Source of the DNA: Anaerocolumna chitinilytica | GTDB lineage: Bacteria > Bacillota > Clostridia > Lachnospirales > Lachnospiraceae | Length of the DNA: 64,000 nt | Direction of reading: 5' to 3' | Assembly: GCF_014218355.1 (NCBI RefSeq) | Contig: NZ_AP023368.1 | Location: 3,352,001-3,416,000 of the forward strand | In this document: one piece after another, positions 37,243 to 46,708 of the stretch | How the letters are laid out: every line of letters starts with the position of its first letter | How positions within the stretch are numbered: the first letter of the stretch is position 1 | Made by a program: the position numbers and the translations under genes | The notes under the pieces: generated by a model | Told to the model about the DNA's origin: nothing | The model's input: only the letters and a program-made list of their open reading frames with translations | Databases searched by the model: none

Positions 37243-37310
37243 TATTCTTTCTCATTGTTTTCCTGAATATATTAATATGAATCAAAGGATGTTCAAAGGT
37301 TAAATAATTT

Positions 37311-38873
37311 ATGTCAAAAAGCAAAAGTAGTTTGATTAAAGGTACTCTCATCCTGACTCTGGCAGGTTTTTTAACCAGAATTGTCGGCTTCTTCTACCGT
37401 ATCTTCTTATCCAATGCAATGGGCGCTGAAGCACTTGGTGTCTATCAGCTTGTATTTCCTATATACGGTATATGTTTTACGATATTTGCATCCGGTATAC
37501 AAACTGCTATCTCAACTTTGGTAGCCAATGAGCTGGGTAAGCAAAGATATACAGGAATCATGAAGGTCCTTCGAAATGGTGGAATTATATCTTTTGTACT
37601 TGCAATGCTTCTTTCTTTTTTTACTTATCGTTACTCCACCTTTCTTGCTGTACATATAATAAGGGAGCCGGCCACTGCCTCCTCCCTTAAAATTCTTGCT
37701 ATATGTTTTCCCTTCTGCGGAATAACCTCCTGTATCAACGGTTACTATTATGGTTTAAAAAAAGCCGGAATACCTGCTATTACACAGCTCTTGGAGCAGC
37801 TTATCCGAGTAATGGCTGTATACTTTCTTGCTGCCTCTGCCGGCGGAGGTAATTTAGCAGTGACCTGTGACCTGGCTGTTCTTGGTCTTGTATTTGGAGA
37901 AATCGCTTCCCAGTTATTTAATGTCGGCTCCATGTTCCTTCATAAGACTTCAAGAAACATCCGCCATTTGTCCGCCTCCTATTCAGCTCTTAACACCACC
38001 GGTCCCGGATCTATGAATACCAAAGGTGATGGTTTAACAAAAAGTCTGGTTAAAATGAGTATTCCACTGACCGCTAACCGTCTGTTGATCAGTATTCTTC
38101 ACAGCATTGAAGCCATCTTAATTCCTGCAATGTTGAAAAAATATGGCTTAAGCAGTGAGGAAGCCTTAAGTATCTTTGGTGTACTGACCGGTATGTCCCT
38201 GCCCTTTATATTATTTCCGTCCGCCATAACCAATTCCCTTTCCGTCCTCTTACTGCCAACTATCTCCGAAGCCCAGTCTGCAGGTCAAGAAAGTCTGATT
38301 AAAAAGACATCAGCCATTACAATCAAGTATAGTCTGATTATCGGTATCATCAGCACCGGTATTTTTATAACCTTCGGCAGTGAGCTAGGTACCCTTGTAT
38401 ATCACAATAGCCTTTCAGGAAATTTTTTAACTATCTTAGCCTGGCTTTGCCCTTTTCTATTCATTACAACTACACTTAACAGTATTATCAATGGACTTGG
38501 ACTTGTGCATCTTACCTTTGCAGGTTCTGTTATTGGCCTTGTTTTACGTATCATTATCATAGTCATACTCGTCCCGCTGCAAGGGATTAACGGATATCTG
38601 TTAAGTCTTTTGGTCAGTCAGCTTGTTATGACCTTGTTTGGTGCCTATCTTGTGGCGAAATATATCAATCCAGGCTTTCAGACCATGGATGACGTGGCTA
38701 AGCCAGGGATTATCGTTACCTTATGCTGCTATCTCATCCATCGCTTTTACTTAGGGCTGCCTCATGCCAGTCAAAGTCTGAAATCGGTATTGTTATTGTG
38801 TTTCTTAATACTCTGTGCCAGTATGTTGCTTATGTACCTTACAAAAACCATAAAATCAGAAGACTTTAAGTAA
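37311..38873 (+). CDS. SpoVB-like polysaccharide/lipid flippase (MOP family)
   Basis: 520 residues, about 14 membrane helices. The start IKGTLILTLAGFLTRIVGFFYRIFLSNAMGAEALGVYQL is the SpoVB/MurJ-like signature (first part quoted in two pieces; residues 9-47). SpoVB is a sporulation lipid flippase for cortex peptidoglycan. It is divergent from iscR and its stop overlaps the convergent diguanylate cyclase by 8 bp. The assignment to SpoVB over other MOP members is by resemblance. Confidence 0.88.
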   Translation: MSKSKSSLIKGTLILTLAGFLTRIVGFFYRIFLSNAMGAEALGVYQLVFPIYGICFTIFASGIQTAISTLVANELGKQRYTGIMKVLRNGGIISFVLAMLLSFFTYRYSTFLAVHIIREPATASSLKILAICFPFCGITSCINGYYYGLKKAGIPAITQLLEQLIRVMAVYFLAASAGGGNLAVTCDLAVLGLVFGEIASQLFNVGSMFLHKTSRNIRHLSASYSALNTTGPGSMNTKGDGLTKSLVKMSIPLTANRLLISILHSIEAILIPAMLKKYGLSSEEALSIFGVLTGMSLPFILFPSAITNSLSVLLLPTISEAQSAGQESLIKKTSAITIKYSLIIGIISTGIFITFGSELGTLVYHNSLSGNFLTILAWLCPFLFITTTLNSIINGLGLVHLTFAGSVIGLVLRIIIIVILVPLQGINGYLLSLLVSQLVMTLFGAYLVAKYINPGFQTMDDVAKPGIIVTLCCYLIHRFYLGLPHASQSLKSVLLLCFLILCASMLLMYLTKTIKSEDFK

Positions 38874-40389
38874 AAAGTTTATAACTGCCCTTGCCTTCAT
38901 CTTTTACGGAATAAAGAGCTTTATCTGCACAATTAATTAATTCCGTATAGGTTGCGCCATCTTCCGGATATACAGAAATACCGATACTTCCGGATATGTA
39001 TACCGCCTGGTCTTCCACCTCATAGGCGGTACTAAGGGCTTCTCTAAGCAGATTGGCCTTGGTGATAATTCCATCAAGGCTATCAATGTTCCCGACGAAT
39101 ACGATGAATTCATCCCCTCCGATACGACCGATAATCTCTCCGAAGAAAATACTTTTAATTTTGTCCATAATATATACTAATATATTGTCCCCGGTTAAAT
39201 GTCCGTAATTATCATTGACATGTTTAAAATCGTCAATATCTATCATCATTAAAATATGCTTGGAATTTCGATTGCGTTTTAAGTATTCATCAATAATTTC
39301 TTTTGTTGTAACTTTATTATACACACCTGTCAGCAAATCTCTCTTAGCCTTATATTCCAGTTTTTGCAGTTCCTTTTTATGCAGGTCAATATTTACCACT
39401 TTACCAATGACACTGATTGGTTCCTTATTCTCATCATAGATAGTCTTTCCCCTGATATGACACCAGACATACTCATTATTTGCATTTTTTATACGAAACT
39501 CCGCTTCCATCATTTCTTTTCCGCTTTTAAGAGTTCTTGCAAAAAGTTTGAGGTCCTGGCAGTCCTCCGGATGAACCATATTCTTATTGTACAGCTCTAC
39601 CACTGAAAAATCTTCAATTACAGGTGTTCGTCCATAAACTTCCGTATATTTGTCCGCAAATTTCATAACATCTTTGTCAACCTTATATTCAAAAAGAATA
39701 TCATTGGATATCTCGGCAGCAATTCGATATCTTTCCTCCTCCAGGGAAAGCTTATTCTGCATTTCTTTAAAATTAGTAATGTTTAATAAAACCGCAGAAA
39801 AGGCCTTTTCACCTTCGCGGGTTAAGGTAAAATTGCCATCCAAAAGTACATTAATAATATCACCGCTCCGGGTAATCATTTTAACTTCTATCTGCCGATA
39901 GGAGCCGTTTACAAACTGCTCTTTCAGCACTTTTATTTTCTCCTGATCCTCATCACAAACAAAGGATAAAAAACAATTATCATATTCTGTTTCAAACTCA
40001 TACCTTTTATAACCAAAAATCTCATAAAACTTTGGATTAGCATACGTGACCTGATATCCTGGTTCCAGCAAAATATTAAGGAATCCTGTATGAACACTTT
40101 TGGTAATATAGGACAATTCAGCGGTAGCTTTTCTAACCTGATGATTACAGATTATACTGGAAACAAAACTTACAGTCAAAAAAAGCAACAGAATAAGAAT
40201 CAATACCACTCCTCCATCTGTTTTTACCACTTCATATAGAGATTGATCATTATTAATTACCAGATTGAAAATCAATAAAACACCTGTCAATGCAGCCAAG
40301 CCAAGAGAAATTCCTATGGTGTTATTTAATCTGGGAATTCCTTTTTTCAGAATATAATCGGTTTTATTTTCTTGCATATTCCTCATCAC
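38866..40389 (-). CDS. PAS-containing diguanylate cyclase
   Basis: 507 residues from GTG at 40389; ATGs at 40386 and 40377 are alternatives. Two membrane helices (about 23-45 and 60-82), two PAS-type domains (about 93-210 and 215-340), and a GGDEF domain with GGDEF at 424-428. It makes c-di-GMP from two GTP. The RxxD inhibitory site expected five residues upstream reads FFGE, so product inhibition by that site appears absent. A c-di-GMP riboswitch precedes the gene, giving another route for feedback. Confidence 0.92.
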   Translation of the reverse strand: MMRNMQENKTDYILKKGIPRLNNTIGISLGLAALTGVLLIFNLVINNDQSLYEVVKTDGGVVLILILLLFLTVSFVSSIICNHQVRKATAELSYITKSVHTGFLNILLEPGYQVTYANPKFYEIFGYKRYEFETEYDNCFLSFVCDEDQEKIKVLKEQFVNGSYRQIEVKMITRSGDIINVLLDGNFTLTREGEKAFSAVLLNITNFKEMQNKLSLEEERYRIAAEISNDILFEYKVDKDVMKFADKYTEVYGRTPVIEDFSVVELYNKNMVHPEDCQDLKLFARTLKSGKEMMEAEFRIKNANNEYVWCHIRGKTIYDENKEPISVIGKVVNIDLHKKELQKLEYKAKRDLLTGVYNKVTTKEIIDEYLKRNRNSKHILMMIDIDDFKHVNDNYGHLTGDNILVYIMDKIKSIFFGEIIGRIGGDEFIVFVGNIDSLDGIITKANLLREALSTAYEVEDQAVYISGSIGISVYPEDGATYTELINCADKALYSVKDEGKGSYKLFT

Positions 40390-40472
40390 CCTTCCAGATT
40401 TGTTTGATAAACTACTGCTTACCTAATACCCAAATCTGTTTCTTTCACAATACGAAATAGAAGGATACACAC

Positions 40473-40501
40473 AAAAAAAGCTCGTTCTTAAAATCGAGCT
40501 T
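40473..40501 (-). terminator. Terminator in the riboswitch expression platform
   Basis: AAGCTCG (40478-40484) pairs with CGAGCTT (40495-40501), followed on the minus strand by seven T residues. It lies between the aptamer and the cyclase start. A larger imperfect dyad (40452-40467 with 40513-40525, ACGAAATAG... arms) encloses it. Confidence 0.8.
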
Positions 40502-40525
40502 AGACTGAAATATATCCTATTTCGT

Positions 40526-40613
40526 GCAACTGGCTGTCATATCTGCATACAGATTTAGACCCTAAGCTTTGCGTCCTCATCTTTCAATGAGTTTGCCCCT
40601 ATAAACATAGGTC
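40526..40613 (-). ncRNA. c-di-GMP-I (GEMM) riboswitch aptamer
   Basis: The minus strand reads GGGGCAAAC, TGAAAG loop, GAGGACGCAAAGC, GGTCTAAA and GACAGCCAGTTGC in order. These are the conserved blocks of the GEMM-I aptamer: the GGGCAAAC and GGACGCAAAGC core, GNRA-type loop and the second-stem sequence. A terminator hairpin follows 25 nt later and then the diguanylate cyclase gene. Whether c-di-GMP turns the gene on or off is not settled by the sequence, but a terminator suggests transcriptional control. Confidence 0.93.
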
Positions 40614-40619
40614 CATTGT

Positions 40620-40648
40620 ACTATAATTCGTGGAATTTTGCAATTCAA
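40620..40648 (-). promoter_or_regulatory. Promoter of the riboswitch-cyclase transcript
   Basis: Minus strand TTGAAT (40643-40648), 17-bp spacer, TATAGT (40620-40625). The start near 40613 begins just before the aptamer. An unrelated 8-bp palindrome TTTCCGTT/AACGGAAA lies at 40693-40712. Confidence 0.65.
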
Positions 40649-40722
40649 ATCATGTACCATAATATTACATATTTCACCTGACTTACCTTCATTTTCCGTT
40701 ACATAACGGAAATAAAAAAGAA

Positions 40723-40743
40723 GGAGGCTTAATAAAAACCTCC
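40723..40743 (-). terminator. Terminator of the DUF2318 gene
   Basis: GGAGGCTT and its near complement AAACCTCC form a short stem, followed on the minus strand by TTCTTTTTT. Confidence 0.7.
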
Positions 40744-40758
40744 CTCATTTTGTACAAT

Positions 40759-41280
40759 TTATTTCCAATTTTGAAAAATCACCGTAGCTTCGGTTAGATA
40801 ATCTTTGCTGATTGTAATCGAAGTGTCATCTGCTGTTTTATATTCATCGGTAATCGGAACCGGATTACAGCCGCCTTTTACAACTTCTACCTGATCCATT
40901 GAGAAATGATTTCCGCAGTTCTGGCACACCAGCTCGTCTCCCTCTTGCTTGTAATAGCCTTTTCCGGAAGAATAGCAGACCTGGCAGGTATTAAAGGCTG
41001 TCCTAATTGTACCATCCGGAGCTTTTACCGCCAGCACTTCCAATTCAGTACCGTCAATCTTTGCAGGAAAGAACTTAGCTGTTTCCGTAATGTCCTTAAC
41101 CGGTATAACAATATCACTGTCTGTTACTTTAGCTGCCCTTAATTTATCCGAATCTCCTCCGCTTCCGGCTGGTTTTCCAAAGCTATTGAAGCCAAAGGCA
41201 ATTGCCAGTATTGCGAGAACAGAGATTGTAAGAATTAAGTATCTCGTCGTATTTGATTTTTTATTCTGTTTGTTCGTCAT
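40759..41280 (-). CDS. DUF2318 membrane-anchored, cysteine-rich protein
   Basis: 173 residues. One N-terminal helix (about 13-31), then a soluble domain with CQVC (Cys99, Cys102), CQNC (Cys119, Cys122) and a further Cys138 in GGCNPVPI. This is the DUF2318 layout, taken as a metal or Fe-S binding protein outside the membrane, sometimes tied to iron or metal uptake. No partner permease is nearby. Function is not established. Confidence 0.85.
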   Translation of the reverse strand: MTNKQNKKSNTTRYLILTISVLAILAIAFGFNSFGKPAGSGGDSDKLRAAKVTDSDIVIPVKDITETAKFFPAKIDGTELEVLAVKAPDGTIRTAFNTCQVCYSSGKGYYKQEGDELVCQNCGNHFSMDQVEVVKGGCNPVPITDEYKTADDTSITISKDYLTEATVIFQNWK

Positions 41281-41381
41281 TCATTGATACCCCTTTTTTA
41301 TTATTTTTACTTTTATGGTATTTAAAATAATGCTTTTATTTTATCAGTGGAATATGCAGATTGTATGGAGAGAGAAATAAA

Positions 41382-41407
41382 AAAGGGACTATCATTACAG
41401 TCCCTTT
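41382..41407 (-). terminator. Terminator closing the catabolic cluster
   Basis: AAAGGGACT (41382-41390) pairs with AGTCCCTTT (41399-41407). Six T residues follow on the minus strand. Confidence 0.85.
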
Positions 41408-41419
41408 AAAGCCATGGCT

Positions 41420-42211
41420 TTATTTGAGATATTCTTTACCAAGTACCCGCCAATGTGTCAAAGCAGGAAATGGGGAAGGATCCTTCTCATCTTTTATAAG
41501 TTTGCACAATTTCACACTTTCTGCAATCATTCCGTTCAAATCATATATCTGATCCCTGCCTGTCTTATTTAATTGCAGTGTCATTGTACAGCCATTTCCA
41601 AAAATAACATCAAGCTGCTTCCAGTAATTATCATGGGGAAAATCTGACCTTAGATTTATTATCAGCTTATTCATTACAACAAGACGGCCAAAATCAATCT
41701 GAATTTCAGCATCCGGGTCCTCGTTATCTCCCCATGAGGTAAAGGGCCATACACCATGTCCGCAGGTTTCTTTCAGACCATCAATGGTATTCCTTGCGGC
41801 AAAGATAGATTCATCCCTTGTTTCTACACTTGCTTTGCAATGAGGAAATACCGTAGATTCATAACGCACATCCAAGGGATTTGTGCTGATATCCCTCTCT
41901 TCCTTCCATAACTCAGACGGTTGCACTGAAATATCCAGAATATGATATTCTCCTTCAAATGCCCCTGCAGGATATGGCATTCTATCTTCGCCAAAAGGAA
42001 TCGGGAATTCAAATCTTCCGCCAATACTATAAACATCCGCCTTTTCAATACTAGCATCCAGCTTTACGCTAAGAAATTGGGGGTTATCCGTATCAATAAC
42101 AATACGATCTCCATCCTTATACTTGTGAAATAACAAATGATGAATGTGTTCATTATCTTCTTGCTCCATGAAGCATTCATCTTCTTTATTATATAATGCA
42201 ATCTTAATCAT
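41420..42211 (-). CDS. Discoidin-like protein of unknown function
   Basis: 263 residues, no signal peptide. The second half (about 135-235) looks like an F5/8 type C or galactose-binding fold: ARNTIDGLKETCGHGVWPF, then DAEIQIDFGRLVVMNKLII and DNYWKQLDVIFG. The first half is beta-rich with no motif recognised. It is the last gene of the sugar cluster, 15 bp after the response regulator. A cytosolic carbohydrate-binding role would be unusual. The assignment rests on motif pattern. Confidence 0.5.
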   Translation of the reverse strand: MIKIALYNKEDECFMEQEDNEHIHHLLFHKYKDGDRIVIDTDNPQFLSVKLDASIEKADVYSIGGRFEFPIPFGEDRMPYPAGAFEGEYHILDISVQPSELWKEERDISTNPLDVRYESTVFPHCKASVETRDESIFAARNTIDGLKETCGHGVWPFTSWGDNEDPDAEIQIDFGRLVVMNKLIINLRSDFPHDNYWKQLDVIFGNGCTMTLQLNKTGRDQIYDLNGMIAESVKLCKLIKDEKDPSPFPALTHWRVLGKEYLK

Positions 42212-42226
42212 GTAATTCTCCTCTTC

Positions 42227-43000
42227 CTAAAAGGTAATCATACTCTCCTCTTCATAAATACCGATATTTTGCCGATACACCGAAGGACTCATTCCGGTTA
42301 CCTTTTTAAACACTCTGGAGAAATATTTATCATCATGAAATCCTACCTTAAAGGCTATTTCATAGACTTTCATTTTCCCGTCGTGCATATAGGCACAGGC
42401 TCTGTTTATTCTCTCCTGATTCAGATAATCAACAAAACCACAGCCCAGGTTCTGGGTAAATAAAGTTGAAAGATATGCCATAGACAAACCGACTCTCTCA
42501 GCTACCAATGCAAGGCTTAACTCCTCTGTCAGATGTTCCTTGATGTATTTTTTTGCCATTTTAACCTGGTAATTTTTTTCTGACTCTAAAGCCGTATTCT
42601 TTTTTATTTTTTGTACTGCAAAACTTTCCAGCTTGGTAAGAATCTCTATTGCTTTGCAGGGCTTTAATAAATAATCTCTGGCCCCCAGTCGAATTGCCTG
42701 CTGGGCATAGGAAAATGTATCATATCCGGATAGAATAATAGTCTCCGGACAGATTCCTGCCACCCTGGATTCCTCCATGACCTCAATACCGGTTTTCACC
42801 GGCATCTGAACATCCAAAAGCATAACATCCGGCCGATTTCGGTAAATTAAATCCAATGCCTCCTGTCCATTGCTGACAGAATCAATTCTGGTAAAAACAG
42901 TTGTATTTTTTCGAATATAATTAACCATAGCTGTAAGGATATTCTCCTCATCATCAGCTATTAATAAATGTAAACCTTCCTTCTCCATAAAGCACCCCAT
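42227..43000 (-). CDS. YesN-type response regulator with AraC DNA-binding domain
   Basis: 257 residues. Receiver domain with acidic pocket ADDEEN, phosphoacceptor Asp63 (LLDVQMP) and Lys in YLLKPC, then two helix-turn-helices of the AraC type (about 150-250), with KVGFHDDKYFSRVFKKVTGMSP. The start at 43000 or an ATG at 42988 is possible. It pairs with the sensor kinase 10 bp upstream and probably controls the sugar cluster. Confidence 0.92.
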   Translation of the reverse strand: MGCFMEKEGLHLLIADDEENILTAMVNYIRKNTTVFTRIDSVSNGQEALDLIYRNRPDVMLLDVQMPVKTGIEVMEESRVAGICPETIILSGYDTFSYAQQAIRLGARDYLLKPCKAIEILTKLESFAVQKIKKNTALESEKNYQVKMAKKYIKEHLTEELSLALVAERVGLSMAYLSTLFTQNLGCGFVDYLNQERINRACAYMHDGKMKVYEIAFKVGFHDDKYFSRVFKKVTGMSPSVYRQNIGIYEEESMITF

Positions 43001-43010
43001 AGTTGTTTTC

Positions 43011-44813
43011 TCACTCCGTTACAATAGGTATCCTGATTGAAACTATCGTTCCTTCCTGCGGTCTGCTAATAATCTCAAGTTTGAAATCGGCCCCATACCT
43101 TAATTTCAAACGTTCACGCACATTCCTGATAGCATAACCGCCAACATGTTCATTGTTCTTCGTGTCATCAACTTTTCCATACAAAATCTCATCTGCTTCA
43201 TTTTGTTCCATACCAACGCCATTATCACTTATTGTAAATACCAGGAAATCATCTTCCTTTCTTCCTACAATACTCACGCTGCCGCCTCTGTCTATGAATT
43301 CCAGACCATGTACAACGGCATTTTCTACAAAAGGCTGCAAGGTCAGCTTACCAATCATATAATTTCCGATGGACTCCTCCACCTGAATCTCGTAAGACAA
43401 TCTTTTTGAAAATCTCATTTTCTGTATATGAAGATAACAGCCTATCAGTTCAACTTCTTTCTTTACCGGTATTTCTGAATTTCCCTGGCTTAAGACTAAT
43501 CGGAATAAGGTGGACAAGGCCAATATATTATCGGCTATTTTTTCATTTTGCTCCTCCTCAGCCTGCCAGTACAGGGAATCGAGGACATTATATAAGAAAT
43601 GCGGATTTATCTGAGCTTGTAATGCATTCAGCTCACTTTCACGCTCTTTCAATTCCATGACATAGTTTGTATTGATTAACTCCCTGATATCCTTTACCAT
43701 TCGATTAAAAGATACGGAAAGCCTTCCGATTTCATCTTCACTTTCCACAGTAATATACGTATTAAAATCTCCATTACTGAACTGTTCCATCGAATCATAA
43801 AGCTGCTTTGTCGGTCTTGATAATGCCTTTGATATCAACAGTGAGAATGGTCCTGAGCCAATCAACAGAACCACAACGAGAGCAATGGGCAGTATCAATC
43901 CCTCTCTCATCTTCGACCTCACATTTTTTACAGGCAGCATATAACAGACACCAACATCTGTATCTTTGCATTTACTGATAAAGATATAATTCTCATTCCT
44001 AATAATAAACTTAGGCCTATCGACACAAGATTCATCCAGATATTTTTTCTTTACTATTTCTGATAAAAGTGTCTCATCTACCTTTCCCACTTCTGTAAAG
44101 ATTTCCCCGCTGCCGGTTATTACAGCAATTCCTTCGTTTTTATTCTGAAGCAGTTTCTTACAGATTTCACTGTAGTTAAGTACATCCACACCTAATACCA
44201 AAAAGCCGATTTTATCCTTCTTTGACAAGTCATATAGCATCCGGCAGGCAACAACTTTATCTTTCGTGTTCTTTAGATATAGACCGGAATTACCGGAATG
44301 AACTTTTTCCCAGATTACATCTCCTTTTGCCTGCAATGCCTTCTCATAGATAGGTAACTTTCGAATCTTATTTAATGAGGTATTATGAACACTGGCATCT
44401 CTGCTCTGGTAATATGGATCCAACCCATTCTCAGGATAGAGAATTAAGGTTTTTACATGGCTTTTTATTGCCAGCATATCTTGTTGAAAGGAAATAGGCG
44501 TATTGCTGTACCAGAATAAGTCATCGCCTTCAAAGCTTGCTTTATCAGCAATCAATACTTTATGTATCTCACTGTTTACTGCATAATAATCTTCAATATC
44601 CAGTATATCCTGCTGCATATAGCTAATGTCATCTCTTATAGACTGGCTAAAGCGCTCATACAACTGAATCATCTCTTTTTTTATCTGCCGGTTCTCATTT
44701 ATGTATAAGAAAACAGAAATTGTGATGATAACAGGCAATAGGATTGCATATATGGATAAAATAATTTTATACCGTATTTGCATTTTCGAATAATAATACC
44801 TGAATTTCTTCAA
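43011..44813 (-). CDS. YesM-type sensor histidine kinase
   Basis: 600 residues. Helix 1 (about 17-38), a large extracellular dCache-like sensor, helix 2 (about 305-328), a HAMP domain (about 330-385), then the His_kinase domain with AQINPHFLYN (His405) and an ATPase domain with N-box, DNGVGM and GGYAIRNVRERL. It senses a signal outside, likely sugar or importer state, and phosphorylates the adjacent AraC-type regulator. Typical of sugar importer loci. Confidence 0.94.
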   Translation of the reverse strand: MKKFRYYYSKMQIRYKIILSIYAILLPVIITISVFLYINENRQIKKEMIQLYERFSQSIRDDISYMQQDILDIEDYYAVNSEIHKVLIADKASFEGDDLFWYSNTPISFQQDMLAIKSHVKTLILYPENGLDPYYQSRDASVHNTSLNKIRKLPIYEKALQAKGDVIWEKVHSGNSGLYLKNTKDKVVACRMLYDLSKKDKIGFLVLGVDVLNYSEICKKLLQNKNEGIAVITGSGEIFTEVGKVDETLLSEIVKKKYLDESCVDRPKFIIRNENYIFISKCKDTDVGVCYMLPVKNVRSKMREGLILPIALVVVLLIGSGPFSLLISKALSRPTKQLYDSMEQFSNGDFNTYITVESEDEIGRLSVSFNRMVKDIRELINTNYVMELKERESELNALQAQINPHFLYNVLDSLYWQAEEEQNEKIADNILALSTLFRLVLSQGNSEIPVKKEVELIGCYLHIQKMRFSKRLSYEIQVEESIGNYMIGKLTLQPFVENAVVHGLEFIDRGGSVSIVGRKEDDFLVFTISDNGVGMEQNEADEILYGKVDDTKNNEHVGGYAIRNVRERLKLRYGADFKLEIISRPQEGTIVSIRIPIVTE

Positions 44814-44855
44814 CGTCTCACCACTTTCTATTCTTAATACATGTCCAAATTCATT

Positions 44856-45710
44856 TTATCCTTTGACTGCCCCCATTGCAACTCCCTTTGTGATATGTTT
44901 GTTCAGAATTATATACATTATTACCATTGGAGCTGCGGTTAAGGACATAACTGCAAATTGCACCGCATAATTCGAGGAATATAAACCAGTAAATTCCAGC
45001 ACCGAGAAAGGAAGTGTCTTCCATTTCGCACTATTTAAGTAGGTACTCGCCATCATAAATTCATTCCAGTTATTCAGGAAAGTCATAATGGATACGGTTA
45101 CCAGCGAAGTCTTAAGCAAGGGAGCTATGATAATAAAGATCACACGATATATGCCGCACCCATCTATTAAAGCCGCTTCCTCTATTTCTTTTGGTATGCT
45201 TTCCATAAAGCTGCAGGTTAAAAACAAACCTTGCGGTAAGGAAAAGGCGATATAAGGAATTAATAATGCCCAGATGGAATCAATGAGATGAAGTCTGTCG
45301 TAGATAATATAATTCGGCAAAAGCGTCGCGTGAATCGGAACCATCATACCAAGTAAGATCATCCCTTTTACCAGTTTCGATAATTTCCAGTACATTCTTG
45401 AACAGGCAAATGCCATACAAACCGAAATCAGCAGCACAAATACTACCGCAAGTATATTAATTACTACACTGTTCTTTAAATACAGCAAAAAGTGACCGTC
45501 GATAAAAGCTTTTACATAATTGTCAAAACGAAACTTTTTCGGCCATACCAGCAGTCCATTGGTAAACATTTCGTTGTTACTTACAAGGGAAAAATTCACA
45601 AGCCAGATAAGCGGAAAAATTTGAACCACTGAAAATATAATCAATACACTCCACATGAAAACCTTGCCAACGGGATTTTGCTTTTTTATGTTTATCATGT
45701 CATTGTTCAT
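44856..45710 (-). CDS. Sugar ABC transporter permease (MalG-type)
   Basis: 284 residues, about six helices. The EAA loop reads EAALIDGCGIYRVIFIIIAPLLK, and the C-terminus is GVAMGAVKG, typical of CUT1 family MalG-like permeases. It pairs with the permease just upstream. No ATPase gene is in the cluster, so a shared MsmK-like ATPase elsewhere would be expected (inference). Confidence 0.93.
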   Translation of the reverse strand: MNNDMINIKKQNPVGKVFMWSVLIIFSVVQIFPLIWLVNFSLVSNNEMFTNGLLVWPKKFRFDNYVKAFIDGHFLLYLKNSVVINILAVVFVLLISVCMAFACSRMYWKLSKLVKGMILLGMMVPIHATLLPNYIIYDRLHLIDSIWALLIPYIAFSLPQGLFLTCSFMESIPKEIEEAALIDGCGIYRVIFIIIAPLLKTSLVTVSIMTFLNNWNEFMMASTYLNSAKWKTLPFSVLEFTGLYSSNYAVQFAVMSLTAAPMVIMYIILNKHITKGVAMGAVKG

Positions 45711-45713
45711 TGT

Positions 45714-46589
45714 CTAAGCCTCCGCTTTTTCTTTGAATATACGATTCAGTATAATAGTTGCGATAATACAGATAGAAACAAAAGCAACACTTATGGAGTT
45801 TCCGTATCCGTATTGAAAAGAACTAAAGGCTTGTTTATAGAGATAGTTTGCCATAAACTGTGTCTCATTTCCGGGACCCCCGTTCGTCAGCAAATATACT
45901 GTTTCCATTTGTTTTAGCGCAGTGATTACCGCCAGTGTCACATTTACCTGGATAACCGGCTTCATCAGGGGTAATGTAATTCTTAAAAATACTTTTTTAT
46001 TATCTGCACCATCAATTGCCGCTGCTTCATACAGTGTTGGGTCAATATTTTTGATACCGGTATAATAAATAAGCATACCCCATCCAAATCCATGCCAAAT
46101 TAAGACAATCAGCACTGCCCAGATAGCCGTTCCGGTACCTAGCCAGTTAACATCCCCTTTACCACCAAAAACTTTGATAACATTGTTGAGTAAACCAAAG
46201 TTGGGGTTATAGATAAATTTCCACAAGTAGGCTATGATAGCTACAGAAATAACGTTCGGCAGAAAATAAACGCACCGGAAGAACCCTTCCGCATGTTTTC
46301 CCATACGGTCTAAAAGGGCTGCAGTAATAATGGCTAACGGATGTTGAATTAGAATAAAACCTGCTGCCAATAACAGCGAATCCCTTAATGACAGCCAGAA
46401 TACCTCGTCACCTACCAGCCGCTTAAAATTCTCTATTCCAATAAAACTATAGCTTCCCAACCCTGTAAAATCAGTTAGAGCATAATAAATACTCAGACAT
46501 ATCGGTGCCAATATCGCAAATAAAAATGTCAGAATGCCTGGCAGCACCAAAGATAATATAACGAATTTATTGCTGTACGCTTTTCGCAT
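45714..46589 (-). CDS. Sugar ABC transporter permease (MalF-type)
   Basis: 291 residues from the ATG at 46589 (AAAGAAGG upstream). About six helices. EAA loop EAAAIDGADNKKVFLRITLPLMKP. CUT1 family. It ends 3 bp before the second permease. The upstream hairpin at 46618-46655 may reduce its level relative to the binding protein. Confidence 0.93.
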   Translation of the reverse strand: MRKAYSNKFVILSLVLPGILTFLFAILAPICLSIYYALTDFTGLGSYSFIGIENFKRLVGDEVFWLSLRDSLLLAAGFILIQHPLAIITAALLDRMGKHAEGFFRCVYFLPNVISVAIIAYLWKFIYNPNFGLLNNVIKVFGGKGDVNWLGTGTAIWAVLIVLIWHGFGWGMLIYYTGIKNIDPTLYEAAAIDGADNKKVFLRITLPLMKPVIQVNVTLAVITALKQMETVYLLTNGGPGNETQFMANYLYKQAFSSFQYGYGNSISVAFVSICIIATIILNRIFKEKAEA

Positions 46590-46617
46590 AAATAACCTTC
46601 TTTCACTTTTTTCGGAA

Positions 46618-46655
46618 AAAGGGCGCTGCATGTCTGTTCCATGCCAGCGCCCTTT
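46618..46655 (-). terminator. Attenuating hairpin between binding protein and permeases
   Basis: Arms 46618-46629 (AAGGGCGCTGC...) and 46644-46655 form a long GC-rich stem. Six or so T residues follow on the minus strand (CCCTTTTTCC), 30 bp before the permease ribosome site. It fits partial termination that keeps the binding protein above the permeases. Confidence 0.8.
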
Positions 46656-46708
46656 CTATTCTTCAAAGCCCATCATTCTATTGCAGCATGATGCTTCAAT
46701 CAAATATT

